Shown in pieces: positions 8,801 through 16,174 of a DNA stretch of 39,253 nt (position 1 is its first letter; each line of letters opens with the position of its first letter). This DNA comes from Clostridia bacterium (GTDB lineage: Bacteria > Bacillota > Clostridia > Oscillospirales > QAMX01), in contig JAFXIE010000123.1 in NCBI GenBank assembly GCA_017533425.1, positions 1 through 39,253 of the forward strand. The letters run 5' to 3'. A program made the position numbers and the translations under genes. The notes under the pieces were generated by a model that was given only the letters and a program-made list of their open reading frames with translations, did no database searches and had not been told where the DNA came from.

Positions 8801-9017
8801 CGCCCAAAATCAGGCCACCGACCGCGCCCACCGCCTGGGACAGACCCGCCGCGTGCAGGTTTTCCGCCTCATCGCCGAAAAAACGGTGGAGGAGCAGATT
8901 CTTCGCCTGCAGGCCCACAAGGCCGGCCTTTCCGATGCCCTCATCCGGGAGGGCGCCACCTTCCTGTCCACCCTTTCCGAGGAGGAGCTCTTCTCCATTC
9001 TCGGCGAATCCATCTGA
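5826..9017 (+). CDS. SWIM zinc-finger SNF2-family DEAD/DEAH helicase
   Basis: 1063 residues from a GTG at 5826, chosen because GGAGG sits 5 nt upstream; a TTG at 5811 is possible but lacks a site. The N-terminus carries a SWIM zinc finger (CRC followed by CKH, about residues 73-95), then a long SNF2-associated region. The Swi2/Snf2 motor begins near residue 600: motif I DDMGLGKT (about 627-634), motif II DEAQ (about 723), motif III LTGTPIENS, motif IV VLIFSQFTSML, motif V GGTGLNLTGAD and motif VI QATDRAHRLGQTR (about 995). This is the common bacterial HepA-like/SNF2 architecture, a dsDNA translocase that remodels protein-DNA or RNA polymerase complexes. It is not next to methylase or nuclease genes, so it looks like a stand-alone chromosomal gene rather than part of a defence island. 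Confidence 0.95.
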   Translation: MDSFKLSYTLQDVRARIPYKTIYARGADCFKEGRVLGIRTETDADGWLTFAEGSVRDGELYTVSANFDRKFGIVGCRCSGKDCANLDGACKHAAALLLAVHSTRTTAKPAAPAPSLPADPRQDAEVLANLVNTCLEESSSHLSSISLQPVVEELSPSLCLSFRISEKNACQLRDIYAFADALREGRRAAYGRSLSFVHSLGAFTPESRPLAQFLLQAAEENRDFHRRLSPYASAGDTRQLILSPRQLDEFYDIMADRTVAASEAVSESARISLSGDLSGFRFSVEGDRILRLSADCEFRLLHGASSTYVFFRDRICRAGGDFARFALPLLSELSQQSDGALRITGPSAPLFVSSVLSRLSACVPVRGAELLHSRYPTLPLRAEVELSYIGGAVFARPRFIYGDAIYNPLRPSLPGEVRDLVGESHVLSLLYSYGFRAFAEKLILDREDMLFAFARTGLSELCARAEVIGGDGFDKLRLKKQPPLSLSLSRAGSRLKLAFEGSEFSLEELFRSAEAYSRGEKFVRLQGGELFELHEESMRFVAALREKSGSETDIPLFRAFFLRNLLGEDSSLTLSADAELSGLFEAIRSTDTQSLCPPDTVRAELRNYQLTGFRWLAGLAGAGLGGILADDMGLGKTLQMLTLIASGGGGCSLIICPASLLYNWKSEAERFCPHLTVRVAAGLPEERTAAIAAAEDTDILITSYDLLRNDEALYRDIEFRLCVADEAQYIKNPQTKNARAAKRIRARARFALTGTPIENSLSDLWSIFDFILPGLLPSQNRFHRLYELPAQHTGEVDPELRRTVAPFILRRLKETVLSELPEKIESIVPAVFSREQQKLYDATLAETRSEFREMLAARGHAPDAVRFLALLTRLRQICCHPALCAPDWTGESAKLELCMDLVRSSLGGGHRVLIFSQFTSMLDILKARLSEEGISHFLLTGETRTSERMQLVEAFNAGEADVFLISLKAGGTGLNLTGADVVIHYDPWWNIAAQNQATDRAHRLGQTRRVQVFRLIAEKTVEEQILRLQAHKAGLSDALIREGATFLSTLSEEELFSILGESI

Positions 9018-9043
9018 AAAACCATCAAAACGGAGGCTCAAAT

Positions 9044-10744
9044 ATGTTTGGTATCTCTCTGCCCCCCAAAATTCTCACCGGCCGTGCCGACGATCCCATT
9101 CAGCAGAAGCTGCTGGAGGAATTCGGTGGCATCGATCCCCTGCTGCGCTATCTGCGGGGGCTTGGCATCACCCATATCGAGTTGAGGAACATCGCGCCCC
9201 AGACCAACCCGGCCGACGCCCTCTTCTGCGCGGAAAAAATCTGGGCAGCCGGTCTCCGTCTCACCGTGCACGGCAGCCTTCCCGCCCAGCCGGGTCCCTT
9301 TTCCGAGGTCTATCCCTCCCTTTTGCCCCTCCTTGCGGCCATGCCCGGCCGACAGGCGGAGCTGATGCTCACCGTTCACTCCTATGCCTCCAAAACCGAG
9401 GCCTCCGTCGAGGCGCTTGCCCGCGAAACGGCGGAAATTCTCCGCCTTTGGGCTCAGGATGCCGAACAGCTGGGGCTGCGCATCGCGCTGGAGGTCAACC
9501 GCAGCAAGGGTGTCTGCGATCCCGGCGACAGCTGCGAGGGTGTGCTCGGGATGCTGGAAGGCTTCGAAGATGCCCCCGTCGGCGCCTGCTTTGATCTCGG
9601 CCACTTTTTCAGCAATATGTCCGTCACCGGCACAACCCCCGAGGCCCTTCCGCCCAAGGAATTTCTTTCCCGCTCCGTCCATACCCACATCCACGCCCTC
9701 AATGCGCGCGGCACCCACCAGCCCTTTACCGAGGGACGCACGCTGCCGCTGGATGCCTACATCACCGCGCTGACAGCGGCGGGCTACAAGGGCATTTTCA
9801 ACCTGGAGCTGGACTTCCCCCGCTTCCCGGAGCTTTCCTTCCGGGATGCCATCCGCGCCTCCGTGCGGGAGGTTCGCCGGGCGGTGCGCGCAGCGCGCCC
9901 CAAATATGACGATCTGCGCCACAATTACGGCGCCTGGGCGGATTCCGTCTATCCCGAAGAGCTTCGCCGCATCACCGCCGAGCTCTGCGACCCCGACCGG
10001 ACGGAGGATCGGGTCTACATGTTCGGCGCCACCGCCATGATCTTCAAGGTCGGCGGGGTGGTCTTTGCGGTGGATCCCGCCATCCGCTCCAAAACAGCTC
10101 GTTCTTCCTGCTGGGAGCCTCTGCAGGAGCTTTTCTCCCACATTCCCTATATTTTTATCACCCACGACCACATCGACCACCTGGATCCGGAGCTGCTTTA
10201 CCATATTCGCAACTGCGGCGCCACCCTCTTTGTCCCCGCGTCGGCCGATAAAAAGATGGTCGGCATGGCGCAGTACGATGCCGACCGGCTGCATGAGCTG
10301 CATCCCGGCGACCACCTCTCCCTGCCGGGGCTTACGCTGGAGGCCTTTGAGGGCTGCCATTTCGAGCAGACCGGCACCGGCGTTCCCTCCCTGATGTATC
10401 TCTTCCGCGTGGGCGGAAAGACCCTCTTCCTGCCAAACGATGTCCGCGACTACGGGCTGGATCGCATGCCCGACATTGCGCCGCCGGATATCATGTTTGC
10501 CAATGTGTGGCTGGGTCGCGGAGACGCAGAGCACGTACACCCCGCATTTTATGATGAATTCTGCGATTATGTGGCCGCCTTCCGTCCCCGGCGGGTCTAT
10601 CTCGGCCATATCTGCGAATGGCTGCGCAAAAGCACCGATATCTGGACCTGGGAGCACGCCGGCCGCGTCATCGACGGAATCCTTGAGCGCATGCCCGAGG
10701 CCGATGCCCAGGTGCTCCGCATCTTCCGCACCTACCGAATATAG
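9044..10744 (+). CDS. Fusion: sugar-phosphate isomerase-like TIM barrel + UlaG-like metallo-beta-lactamase
   Basis: 566 residues from the ATG at 9044, with CGGAGG 8 nt upstream and a start 27 nt after the helicase stop. Residues of about 1-285 resemble the xylose-isomerase/AP-endonuclease-2 TIM barrel, with likely metal ligands in 'LTVHGS', 'IALEVNR', 'CFDLGHFF', 'THIHA' and 'NLELDF'. After a linker, residues of about 320-566 are a metallo-beta-lactamase domain with THDHIDHLD (about 372), 'FEGCHFEQ', 'FLPNDVRDYG' and a late 'YLGHICEW' histidine. The second half resembles UlaG (L-ascorbate-6-phosphate lactonase); the first resembles UlaE-type epimerases. In E. coli those are separate enzymes of one pathway. 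The fusion suggests sequential steps on a sugar phosphate or lactone; the substrate is unknown, and no PTS or kinase lies nearby. Confidence 0.8.
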   Translation: MFGISLPPKILTGRADDPIQQKLLEEFGGIDPLLRYLRGLGITHIELRNIAPQTNPADALFCAEKIWAAGLRLTVHGSLPAQPGPFSEVYPSLLPLLAAMPGRQAELMLTVHSYASKTEASVEALARETAEILRLWAQDAEQLGLRIALEVNRSKGVCDPGDSCEGVLGMLEGFEDAPVGACFDLGHFFSNMSVTGTTPEALPPKEFLSRSVHTHIHALNARGTHQPFTEGRTLPLDAYITALTAAGYKGIFNLELDFPRFPELSFRDAIRASVREVRRAVRAARPKYDDLRHNYGAWADSVYPEELRRITAELCDPDRTEDRVYMFGATAMIFKVGGVVFAVDPAIRSKTARSSCWEPLQELFSHIPYIFITHDHIDHLDPELLYHIRNCGATLFVPASADKKMVGMAQYDADRLHELHPGDHLSLPGLTLEAFEGCHFEQTGTGVPSLMYLFRVGGKTLFLPNDVRDYGLDRMPDIAPPDIMFANVWLGRGDAEHVHPAFYDEFCDYVAAFRPRRVYLGHICEWLRKSTDIWTWEHAGRVIDGILERMPEADAQVLRIFRTYRI

Positions 10745-10767
10745 TCTGCCGCATTTCACATTTGCGG

Positions 10768-10796
10768 TTGCAGCAGCCGCCGCAATGTGGTAGAAT
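10768..10796 (+). promoter_or_regulatory. Promoter of the DUF1292 gene
   Basis: TTGCAG (10768-10773), 17-nt spacer, TAGAAT (10791-10796), about 41 nt before the ATG at 10838. Confidence 0.65.
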
Positions 10797-10837
10797 AGAA
10801 TTGTCCCCAAACGAACATGATAAGGAGTATGTACACC

Positions 10838-11131
10838 ATGTCTGAAGAATACGGAAGCGATTTTGTCGTCCTGGTGGACGAAGACGGCCTCGAGCAGGAA
10901 TTTGAGATCCTCGATACCCTCGAAACCGACGATGCCCGCTATGTTGCCTTCCTGCCCGTGCCCGCCGAAGGCGAGGAAGAGGACGAGGAGGCTGAAATTG
11001 TCATTCTCCGGGTCGAGCCCGGTGAGGATGGCGAGGATCTTCTGGCCTCCATTGAGGATGATGCGGAGCTTGAGCGCGTCTACGAGCTCTTTATGCGCCA
11101 CATCGAGGAAGAGGAACCCGAGGAAAACTGA
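10838..11131 (+). CDS. DUF1292 family acidic protein
   Basis: 97 residues. The ATG at 10838 is preferred over in-frame ATGs at 10829 and 10817 because AAGGAG (10822-10827) is then 10 nt away. The protein begins with the DUF1292 pattern ('FVVLVDEDGLEQEFEILDTLE...RYVAFLP') and continues as a very acidic strand-rich chain ending in EEEEPEEN. Such proteins are widespread in Firmicutes, often near yrrK/mreB-type housekeeping genes, and their function is not known. The 6S RNA candidate begins about 10 nt after the stop. Confidence 0.9.
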   Translation: MSEEYGSDFVVLVDEDGLEQEFEILDTLETDDARYVAFLPVPAEGEEEDEEAEIVILRVEPGEDGEDLLASIEDDAELERVYELFMRHIEEEEPEEN

Positions 11132-11142
11132 CCTTTTGCCAC

Positions 11143-11352
11143 CACAGCTCCCTGCATGATGCGTGATGCCGTTTGTTTTTAACCCACAAAAAACAAAACG
11201 GGAATCCGGGCTCCTTTTGCGGTTTGCAGGCCTCCCGCTGCTCCTTTGCGGCGGACGTTGGAAGCAATAAAGCACGAGGGAGGATTTTACCCACCCTACT
11301 ACACAGGTAGGTTATAACCCGCGGCACACGGTCAATGCGGGGAGTGTTTCAT
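11143..11352 (+). ncRNA. ssrS: Probable 6S RNA
   Basis: A roughly 210-nt structured segment between DUF1292 and tcdA with no reading frame. Its ends pair: CTCCC and GCAT (11148-11157) with ATGC and GGGAG (11335-11344). Inside, CGTG(a)TGCC (11162-11170) pairs with GGCACACG (11323-11330). The 3' side carries GGTTATAACCCGCGGCA, close to the conserved 3' arm of 6S RNA (E. coli has GGGTTACAGCCTGCGGCGGCA at the same place). The 5' side has GCCGTTTGTTTTTAACCCACAA, similar to the E. coli central-bubble strand. CCTCCC (11230-11235) can pair with GGGAGG further in. A T-run follows at 11352-11358. 6S RNA binds sigma-A RNA polymerase by mimicking an open promoter. The 5' and 3' ends given are approximate. 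Confidence 0.72.
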
Positions 11353-11377
11353 TTTTTTAGGAAAGGAGCGCACCGCC

Positions 11378-12094
11378 ATGTCCTTTACAGAGCGCACCGC
11401 CGCCCTTCTCGGCGACGAAGCCATCGCCCGCCTTCGGGATAGCCACGTCTGCATTGTCGGTCTGGGCGGTGTCGGCTCCTATGCGGCGGAGGCCGTCTGC
11501 CGGGCCGGTGTCGGCACGCTGACGCTGGTGGATTCCGACCGGGTGGAGCTCTCCAACCTCAACCGCCAGCTTTTTGCCCTGCGCTCCACCCTCGGTACAT
11601 ATAAAACCGATGCCGCCGCCGCCCGCTTTGCCGATATCAACCCCTCGGCAAGGCTCCTTCTGCATCCCATTTCCTATACGGCGGAAACGCGGGATCTCAT
11701 TCTCTCCCCGCAGCCGGATTATATTCTCGACTGCATCGATTCCGTCACCCATAAGCTTGATCTCATCCGCACGGCCCATGCCCGGGGCATTCCCATTCTT
11801 TCCGCCATGGGCACGGGAAACAAAACCGACCCCTCCGCCCTTCGGCTGGACACCCTGGATAAAACCAGCGGCTGTCCCCTGGCTCGGGTGATGCGCCGGG
11901 AGCTGCGCGGCACGGGCTGCGAGCGCACCCCCGTGGTCTGGAGCACCGAGCTTCCCCATGCCGCCCGCGAACCCAGCCCGGAGGAAGGTCGCCTCCCCCC
12001 CGCCAGCTGTGCCTGGGTTCCCTCCGCGGCGGGACTTCTCATGGCCGGCGCCTGTATCCGGGCGCTGTCGGCCGGAACCGGAGATACCAAATGA
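11378..12094 (+). CDS. tcdA: tRNA threonylcarbamoyladenosine dehydratase
   Basis: 238 residues, ThiF/E1-like fold. The nucleotide-binding segment GLGGVGSYAAEAVCRAGVG (about 28-46) and 'LVDSDRVELSNLNRQ' are intact, as is the typical 'GTGNKTDPSALR...DKTSGCPLARVMRRELR' region. TcdA uses ATP to cyclise t6A37 to ct6A37 in ANN-decoding tRNAs. The ATG has AAGGAG about 10 nt upstream. The flippase start overlaps the stop by 4 nt (ATGA), so tcdA heads a three-gene transcript with two surface-polysaccharide genes, which is probably an incidental pairing. Confidence 0.93.
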   Translation: MSFTERTAALLGDEAIARLRDSHVCIVGLGGVGSYAAEAVCRAGVGTLTLVDSDRVELSNLNRQLFALRSTLGTYKTDAAAARFADINPSARLLLHPISYTAETRDLILSPQPDYILDCIDSVTHKLDLIRTAHARGIPILSAMGTGNKTDPSALRLDTLDKTSGCPLARVMRRELRGTGCERTPVVWSTELPHAAREPSPEEGRLPPASCAWVPSAAGLLMAGACIRALSAGTGDTK

Positions 12095-13569
12095 ACGAAA
12101 GACAATCCGCAACCAACCGCCGCACCCTGCTCTTCCTGCCTGCCAAGGTGGTGGAGGGGCTGGTTTCGGTGGTCACCCTTTCCTACCTCACCGGCATTTA
12201 CGATACCGTTGTCAACAGCCGGTTCATCGAGGCCACCACCGCGATGAACCTTTCCTATATTATTCTTTTCGCCTGGCTGTCGAATTCTGCCAGCCGCTAC
12301 TGCGGCGAGTATCTGCTCGGCGGCGGAAAGGAGGCACGCCGCGCCTTCTTCTCCACGCTGCTCATACCCTTTCTCGGCATCAGCCTGCTTTGCGGGCTTT
12401 TGTGCGGCGGGCTGAGCCTTGCCCTGCGCGACAGCTTCTTCCTTCTCAATTTTGCCATGCTCTTTGGCTACGGCGCCTTTCAGATTTTCTCCATCGTGCT
12501 GGTGCAGACCATGCGGGCGCTGCCCTATGCCCTGCTCTCCGTGGCCGATGCCGCGGGAAAGCTCGGCCTCATCTGGCTTCTTTCCCGCCCCGGGCTCTTC
12601 CCGCCCTCTGCGCCGGGTGCCGCCATGGCCGCCTATGCCCTGACCGACCTTGCCGTTGCCCTCGCCGCCGCCGCCATCTGCGGGCTTTTTACCAATTTCT
12701 CCCTGCGTGCCTTCTCCCGTCCCCTCTTCCGCACTTTTTTTGCCTATGGCTATCCGCTGATCGGCGTTTCCTTCTCGGTGGCCATGCTCAATATGGCCTA
12801 CCGCTTCCTGCTTTCCGATCGGTATGCCGGCCCCGGCGCGCTGGCCATCTACAGCAATAACGCCACCCTGGCCACCACCGTCTTCACCATGCTTTCCGTC
12901 TCCCTCATGCGGGCGGCCTACCCCTCCATTCTGGAGGCCTGGCGCAAGGAGGGCGCCGCCGCCGCCCAGAAGAGCATCACCGGCGGCATGCGCAACTTCC
13001 TCCTCATCGGCATTCCCGCCGCCTTCGGTCTCACCGCCGTTTCCCGGGATCTTTCCGGGCTCATTCTGCAGGGCGAGGCCTATGAGGCCGGCGCCCCCGC
13101 CGTGGGCATCGTGGCCTTTGCCATGCTCTTTTCCGGCCTGACGGAATATGCCAACAAGGGCTGGGAGCTTTCCGGCAACACCCGTCCCATCCTCACAAAC
13201 AGCCTGTGCTGCGCCGCGGTCAATATTTTGCTCAACCTGCTGCTCATCCCCCGCATCGGCTTTATGAGCGCCGCCATCGTGCTGTTTGTCTCCTATCTGC
13301 TGTATTTTCTTCTCTCCTATTTCCGTTCCCGCCCCATTCTGCGGCTCATAATGCCGGGGGCAAGCCTTGCGCGCATCCTCACGGCGGGAATTCTCTGCGC
13401 GGCGGCTGCCTTCGCCCTTTCTCTTGTCCCTCTTTCCCCCGTGCTTCGTCTTGCGCTTTCCATCGCCGCCGGCGGTGCTGTCTATATCGGCGTGCTGGCT
13501 CTCTCCGGTGAGATCCGGGAGGAGCTTTCCGCCATTCATTCCATTCTTCGAAGGAGGAAATCCGCATGA
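12091..13569 (+). CDS. Oligosaccharide flippase family membrane protein (MOP superfamily)
   Basis: 492 residues, hydrophobic throughout with about 12-14 predicted membrane helices and short polar loops. The pattern fits polysaccharide-biosynthesis (Wzx/MurJ-type) transporters of the MOP superfamily, which flip lipid-linked sugars across the cytoplasmic membrane. Late segments such as 'GLTEYANKGWELSGNTRPIL' and 'NILLNLLLIPRIGFMSAAIVLFVSYLLYFLL' (split here for length) are typical of this family. It overlaps tcdA upstream (ATGA) and the glycosyltransferase downstream (ATGA), which suggests translational coupling with the latter and a shared role in a cell-surface glycan. Confidence 0.85.
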   Translation: MNERQSATNRRTLLFLPAKVVEGLVSVVTLSYLTGIYDTVVNSRFIEATTAMNLSYIILFAWLSNSASRYCGEYLLGGGKEARRAFFSTLLIPFLGISLLCGLLCGGLSLALRDSFFLLNFAMLFGYGAFQIFSIVLVQTMRALPYALLSVADAAGKLGLIWLLSRPGLFPPSAPGAAMAAYALTDLAVALAAAAICGLFTNFSLRAFSRPLFRTFFAYGYPLIGVSFSVAMLNMAYRFLLSDRYAGPGALAIYSNNATLATTVFTMLSVSLMRAAYPSILEAWRKEGAAAAQKSITGGMRNFLLIGIPAAFGLTAVSRDLSGLILQGEAYEAGAPAVGIVAFAMLFSGLTEYANKGWELSGNTRPILTNSLCCAAVNILLNLLLIPRIGFMSAAIVLFVSYLLYFLLSYFRSRPILRLIMPGASLARILTAGILCAAAAFALSLVPLSPVLRLALSIAAGGAVYIGVLALSGEIREELSAIHSILRRRKSA

Positions 13570-14765
13570 GCCTCACCAATCCCATCACCGACAAGGGCAA
13601 TCAGATCCTCTGCCTGGCCACCACCCCCTTTGAGCATCCCTTCACCCGCAAGCAGCAGGTCATGACCCGCCTGAAGGACTGCCGCATTGCCTATGTCAAT
13701 CCCCCCATCACCCTCATTGCCCCCTTAAAGGACAGGGAGATGCACTGGGAGCGCCTTTCCTGCTACCATCCCGAGGGATATCCCAATATCACCGTCTGGC
13801 ATCTGCCCCCCATTCTGCCCTTCTATTATAAGCTGCGCTGCATCAACCGCTTCAATATGCAGATGCTCATGCTCTCCTGGCTGCGAAAGATCTGCCTTGC
13901 GGAGAGCTTCTCCTCTCCCGTGGTCTGGTGCTATTCCCCCATGTATGCCGATGTGGTCAAATATATCGGCAAGGACGCCCTCGTCTACGACTGCGTGGAT
14001 CGCCACAGCGCCTACTCCGGCCACCTTTCCCCCAAGCTTGTGGATCGCATAGAGGAGGATCTCTGCCGCCGCAGCGACGCCGTTTTCGCCACGGCCAAGG
14101 GACTGCACGAGCGCCTGTCGCAGTTTAACGATTTTGCCCATTTCATCCCCAACGGTGTGGATTGTGAGCTCTTCGGCCGCGCCCTGGAGCCCCAGGATCC
14201 CCCGGCAGAGCTCGCGGATATCACCGGCCCCGTCTTCGGCTTTGTGGGGCACATCCGCAACTGGGTGGACCTCGGTCTCATCGCCGCCCTGGCCGATGCA
14301 CATCCCGAAGCCACCGTCGTCCTGGTGGGGCCCAAGGGGCCGGACATCGCCATCCCCGAGCGCAAAAATATCCGCTGGCTCGGCCCCAAGCCCCAGAAGG
14401 AGCTGCCCGCCTACATCTCCCGCTTTGATGTGTGCTTGAATCCCTTTGCCGATTCCGACCTCACCGCCGATGTCAGCCCCCTGAAGTTCTATGAGTATCT
14501 TGCCACCGGCAAGCCCATCGTTTCCACCCGAAATCCCGCCCAGGTGGCGGAATTTGCCGACGTTTCCTACGTCGCACGGGATGCCCGCGACTTCCTTGCG
14601 GGCTGCGAGGCCGCCCTGCAGCCCCGCAGCGAGGCGCAGATCGCCGCCCAGCTTGCGCGGGCACGCACCTGCTCCTGGGACGGCCGCATCGCCGATATCC
14701 GTGCCCGCCTTGCCGAGAAGGATATCCTCACCTTCCGGGAAAACCCCGAAGATTCCGAGGAGTAA
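13566..14765 (+). CDS. Glycosyltransferase, GT4-like (TuaH-type)
   Basis: 399 residues, GT-B fold. The N-terminal half starts 'ILCLATTPFEHPFTRKQQ' and contains 'LVYDCVDRHSAY', the pattern seen in TuaH-like glycosyltransferases. The C-terminal nucleotide-sugar domain has 'FIPNGVD', 'FGFVGHIRNWVDLGLI', 'VLVGPKG', 'IRWLGPKPQKELPAYISRFDVCLNPF' and 'PLKFYEYLATGKPIVST' (the EX7E-like region reads KFYEYLATGKP). No membrane helix is present, so it acts at the inner membrane face on cytosolic nucleotide sugars. AGGAGG precedes the ATG. It overlaps the flippase by 4 nt and is the last gene before a bidirectional terminator. Confidence 0.88.
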   Translation: MSLTNPITDKGNQILCLATTPFEHPFTRKQQVMTRLKDCRIAYVNPPITLIAPLKDREMHWERLSCYHPEGYPNITVWHLPPILPFYYKLRCINRFNMQMLMLSWLRKICLAESFSSPVVWCYSPMYADVVKYIGKDALVYDCVDRHSAYSGHLSPKLVDRIEEDLCRRSDAVFATAKGLHERLSQFNDFAHFIPNGVDCELFGRALEPQDPPAELADITGPVFGFVGHIRNWVDLGLIAALADAHPEATVVLVGPKGPDIAIPERKNIRWLGPKPQKELPAYISRFDVCLNPFADSDLTADVSPLKFYEYLATGKPIVSTRNPAQVAEFADVSYVARDARDFLAGCEAALQPRSEAQIAAQLARARTCSWDGRIADIRARLAEKDILTFRENPEDSEE

Positions 14766-14771
14766 AACCGC

Positions 14772-14802
14772 AAAAAAGAGCCTCTGAATCAGAGGCTCTT
14801 TT
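14772..14802. terminator. Bidirectional terminator between glycosyltransferase and exported-protein genes
   Basis: GAGCCTCT (14778-14785) and AGAGGCTC (14791-14798) flank a 5-nt loop, with A6 before and T4 plus CTTATTT after. It serves both convergent genes. Confidence 0.85.
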
Positions 14803-14803
14803 C

Positions 14804-16174
14804 TTATTTCCAGCGCACCGAAAGCTCGGGGCCGTAATTGTCCGGTCGGCACATATCCGACCAGTTGTTTCCGTCGCCGGCGCAAAGAAGGCTCGACTGG
14901 TAGATGCCGGCATAGCGAAGCCCCGCCGCATCGTAGACCACAAGACGGAAGCCGCTTCCCTCCACCCAGTTTTCCTGAACGGACAGGGTCTGGGCGATGA
15001 GCAGCCGCGCTCCGTCCCAGGCCATGGTCTCCCGGGAACCGAAATTGAAGCCCTTGAGCTCGGTGTGCGCATTCTTTACCTGCAGCTCCACCGCCGGGGT
15101 CTCGCCCAGGGTGACCACCGTCAGATATTCCTCGGAATCGGCCAGCACCATGAAGCCCTCAAAGCGGCGCAGCTCATACAGGCGCACCCCGCTGGTCATC
15201 ACAAGCCGGGAGAGCTCCCTGCCCGTTGCAAGCTCCAGAACCCGCAGCACCGTATCCTCGCCCTCGGTGAGCACAAGATAGATGCGCCCGCCCACGCAGA
15301 ACATTTCATACACATCGTCGGCGGGGTCCATCGCAAAGAAAAGCTCGCAGTCTGCGGCATCCACCTGCACCTTGCCCTCCGCGACGGCATAGGGAAGCCG
15401 ATAAATTCCGTAACCGCCGGGGATCTGCGAGGTGTCCACGATCTTCCCCTGCACCGTGCGGGTGCTGAAGGTAAAGAAGCAGGCCTCCTCCGTGACAAAG
15501 CCGCTGGTCTCCAGCCGGTAGGAATCGTTTTCCTCCTTGCTGCCGATGCCAATGCCGGTGCTGGCGCCGTCGGAGGAGCGATCCACATCCACCTCGATGA
15601 TCTCATCAGGCAGCACGGGAATGCGCAGAAAGCCCTCCAGGCGGGTGATGAATTGCACTGCCGTCTCATCAAAGGTGCTGAAGAAATTCATGCTCGCCCC
15701 CGGCAGCTCCAGGCGGCCTGCCAGGGGATAATAGTCCAGATAATCCGCGATCCGGAAGACAAATTGCTTCCTATCCCCCGGCTTGACGCTCTCATAGGCC
15801 TCCCGGTAGGCGCGGTCAAGATCGTTTTCCCGCTTTCCGGCATAGCCGCCGAAGTTCTCCGCCGGGCTGGAATACACCCGCAGCCCTCCGACGCTCTCGC
15901 TCTGCTCCGGATGCCGCTCAAAGAGGGAGAAACGGAATTCGGATGCGGCCACATCCCCCATTTCCGGGCTCCAGCGGTTTTCCCACAGGAGATGCTGGCC
16001 GTAAATGACGTTAAAATCCACCTCTGCGCCGGAAATTGCCGATACATCCCCATACACCGGGGTGACGGCAAGGCGCACTGCCTCCCGGCTCCCGCCGATT
16101 TTGCCCGCCGTCAGGCCGGCGGCAAGGGCAAATGCAAGGGCAAGGCAGAAAAAGACGCAAACCCGCTTTTTCAT
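14804..16174 (-). CDS. Hypothetical exported protein of a YtrA-type ABC operon
   Basis: 456 residues with an N-terminal signal peptide or membrane anchor (MKKRV then about 15 hydrophobic residues), the rest predicted extracytoplasmic. No known catalytic motif is recognisable. The second half (about 230-450) is rich in short beta-strand repeats such as 'VYEMFCVGGRIYLVLTEGEDTVLRVLELATGRELSRL', compatible with a beta-propeller-like fold, which I infer only from strand spacing. It overlaps the ABC ATPase gene by 4 nt (ATGA) and has GGGGAGG upstream, so it is the last gene of the GntR-permease-permease-ATPase operon. It may be an accessory sensor or substrate-binding part of that transporter. Confidence 0.75.
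   Translation of the reverse strand: MKKRVCVFFCLALAFALAAGLTAGKIGGSREAVRLAVTPVYGDVSAISGAEVDFNVIYGQHLLWENRWSPEMGDVAASEFRFSLFERHPEQSESVGGLRVYSSPAENFGGYAGKRENDLDRAYREAYESVKPGDRKQFVFRIADYLDYYPLAGRLELPGASMNFFSTFDETAVQFITRLEGFLRIPVLPDEIIEVDVDRSSDGASTGIGIGSKEENDSYRLETSGFVTEEACFFTFSTRTVQGKIVDTSQIPGGYGIYRLPYAVAEGKVQVDAADCELFFAMDPADDVYEMFCVGGRIYLVLTEGEDTVLRVLELATGRELSRLVMTSGVRLYELRRFEGFMVLADSEEYLTVVTLGETPAVELQVKNAHTELKGFNFGSRETMAWDGARLLIAQTLSVQENWVEGSGFRLVVYDAAGLRYAGIYQSSLLCAGDGNNWSDMCRPDNYGPELSVRWK

Noticed and set aside
5761-9017. SNF2 helicase as part of a DISARM-like or other defence island
   Set aside because: Neighbours are ribosomal, GTPase and sugar-metabolism genes; no methylase, nuclease or phospholipase D gene is adjacent.
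5802-9041. A long open frame on the minus strand opposite the SNF2 helicase
   Set aside because: It is the mirror of a GC-rich coding gene; its sequence has no family features and the plus-strand gene has full helicase motifs.
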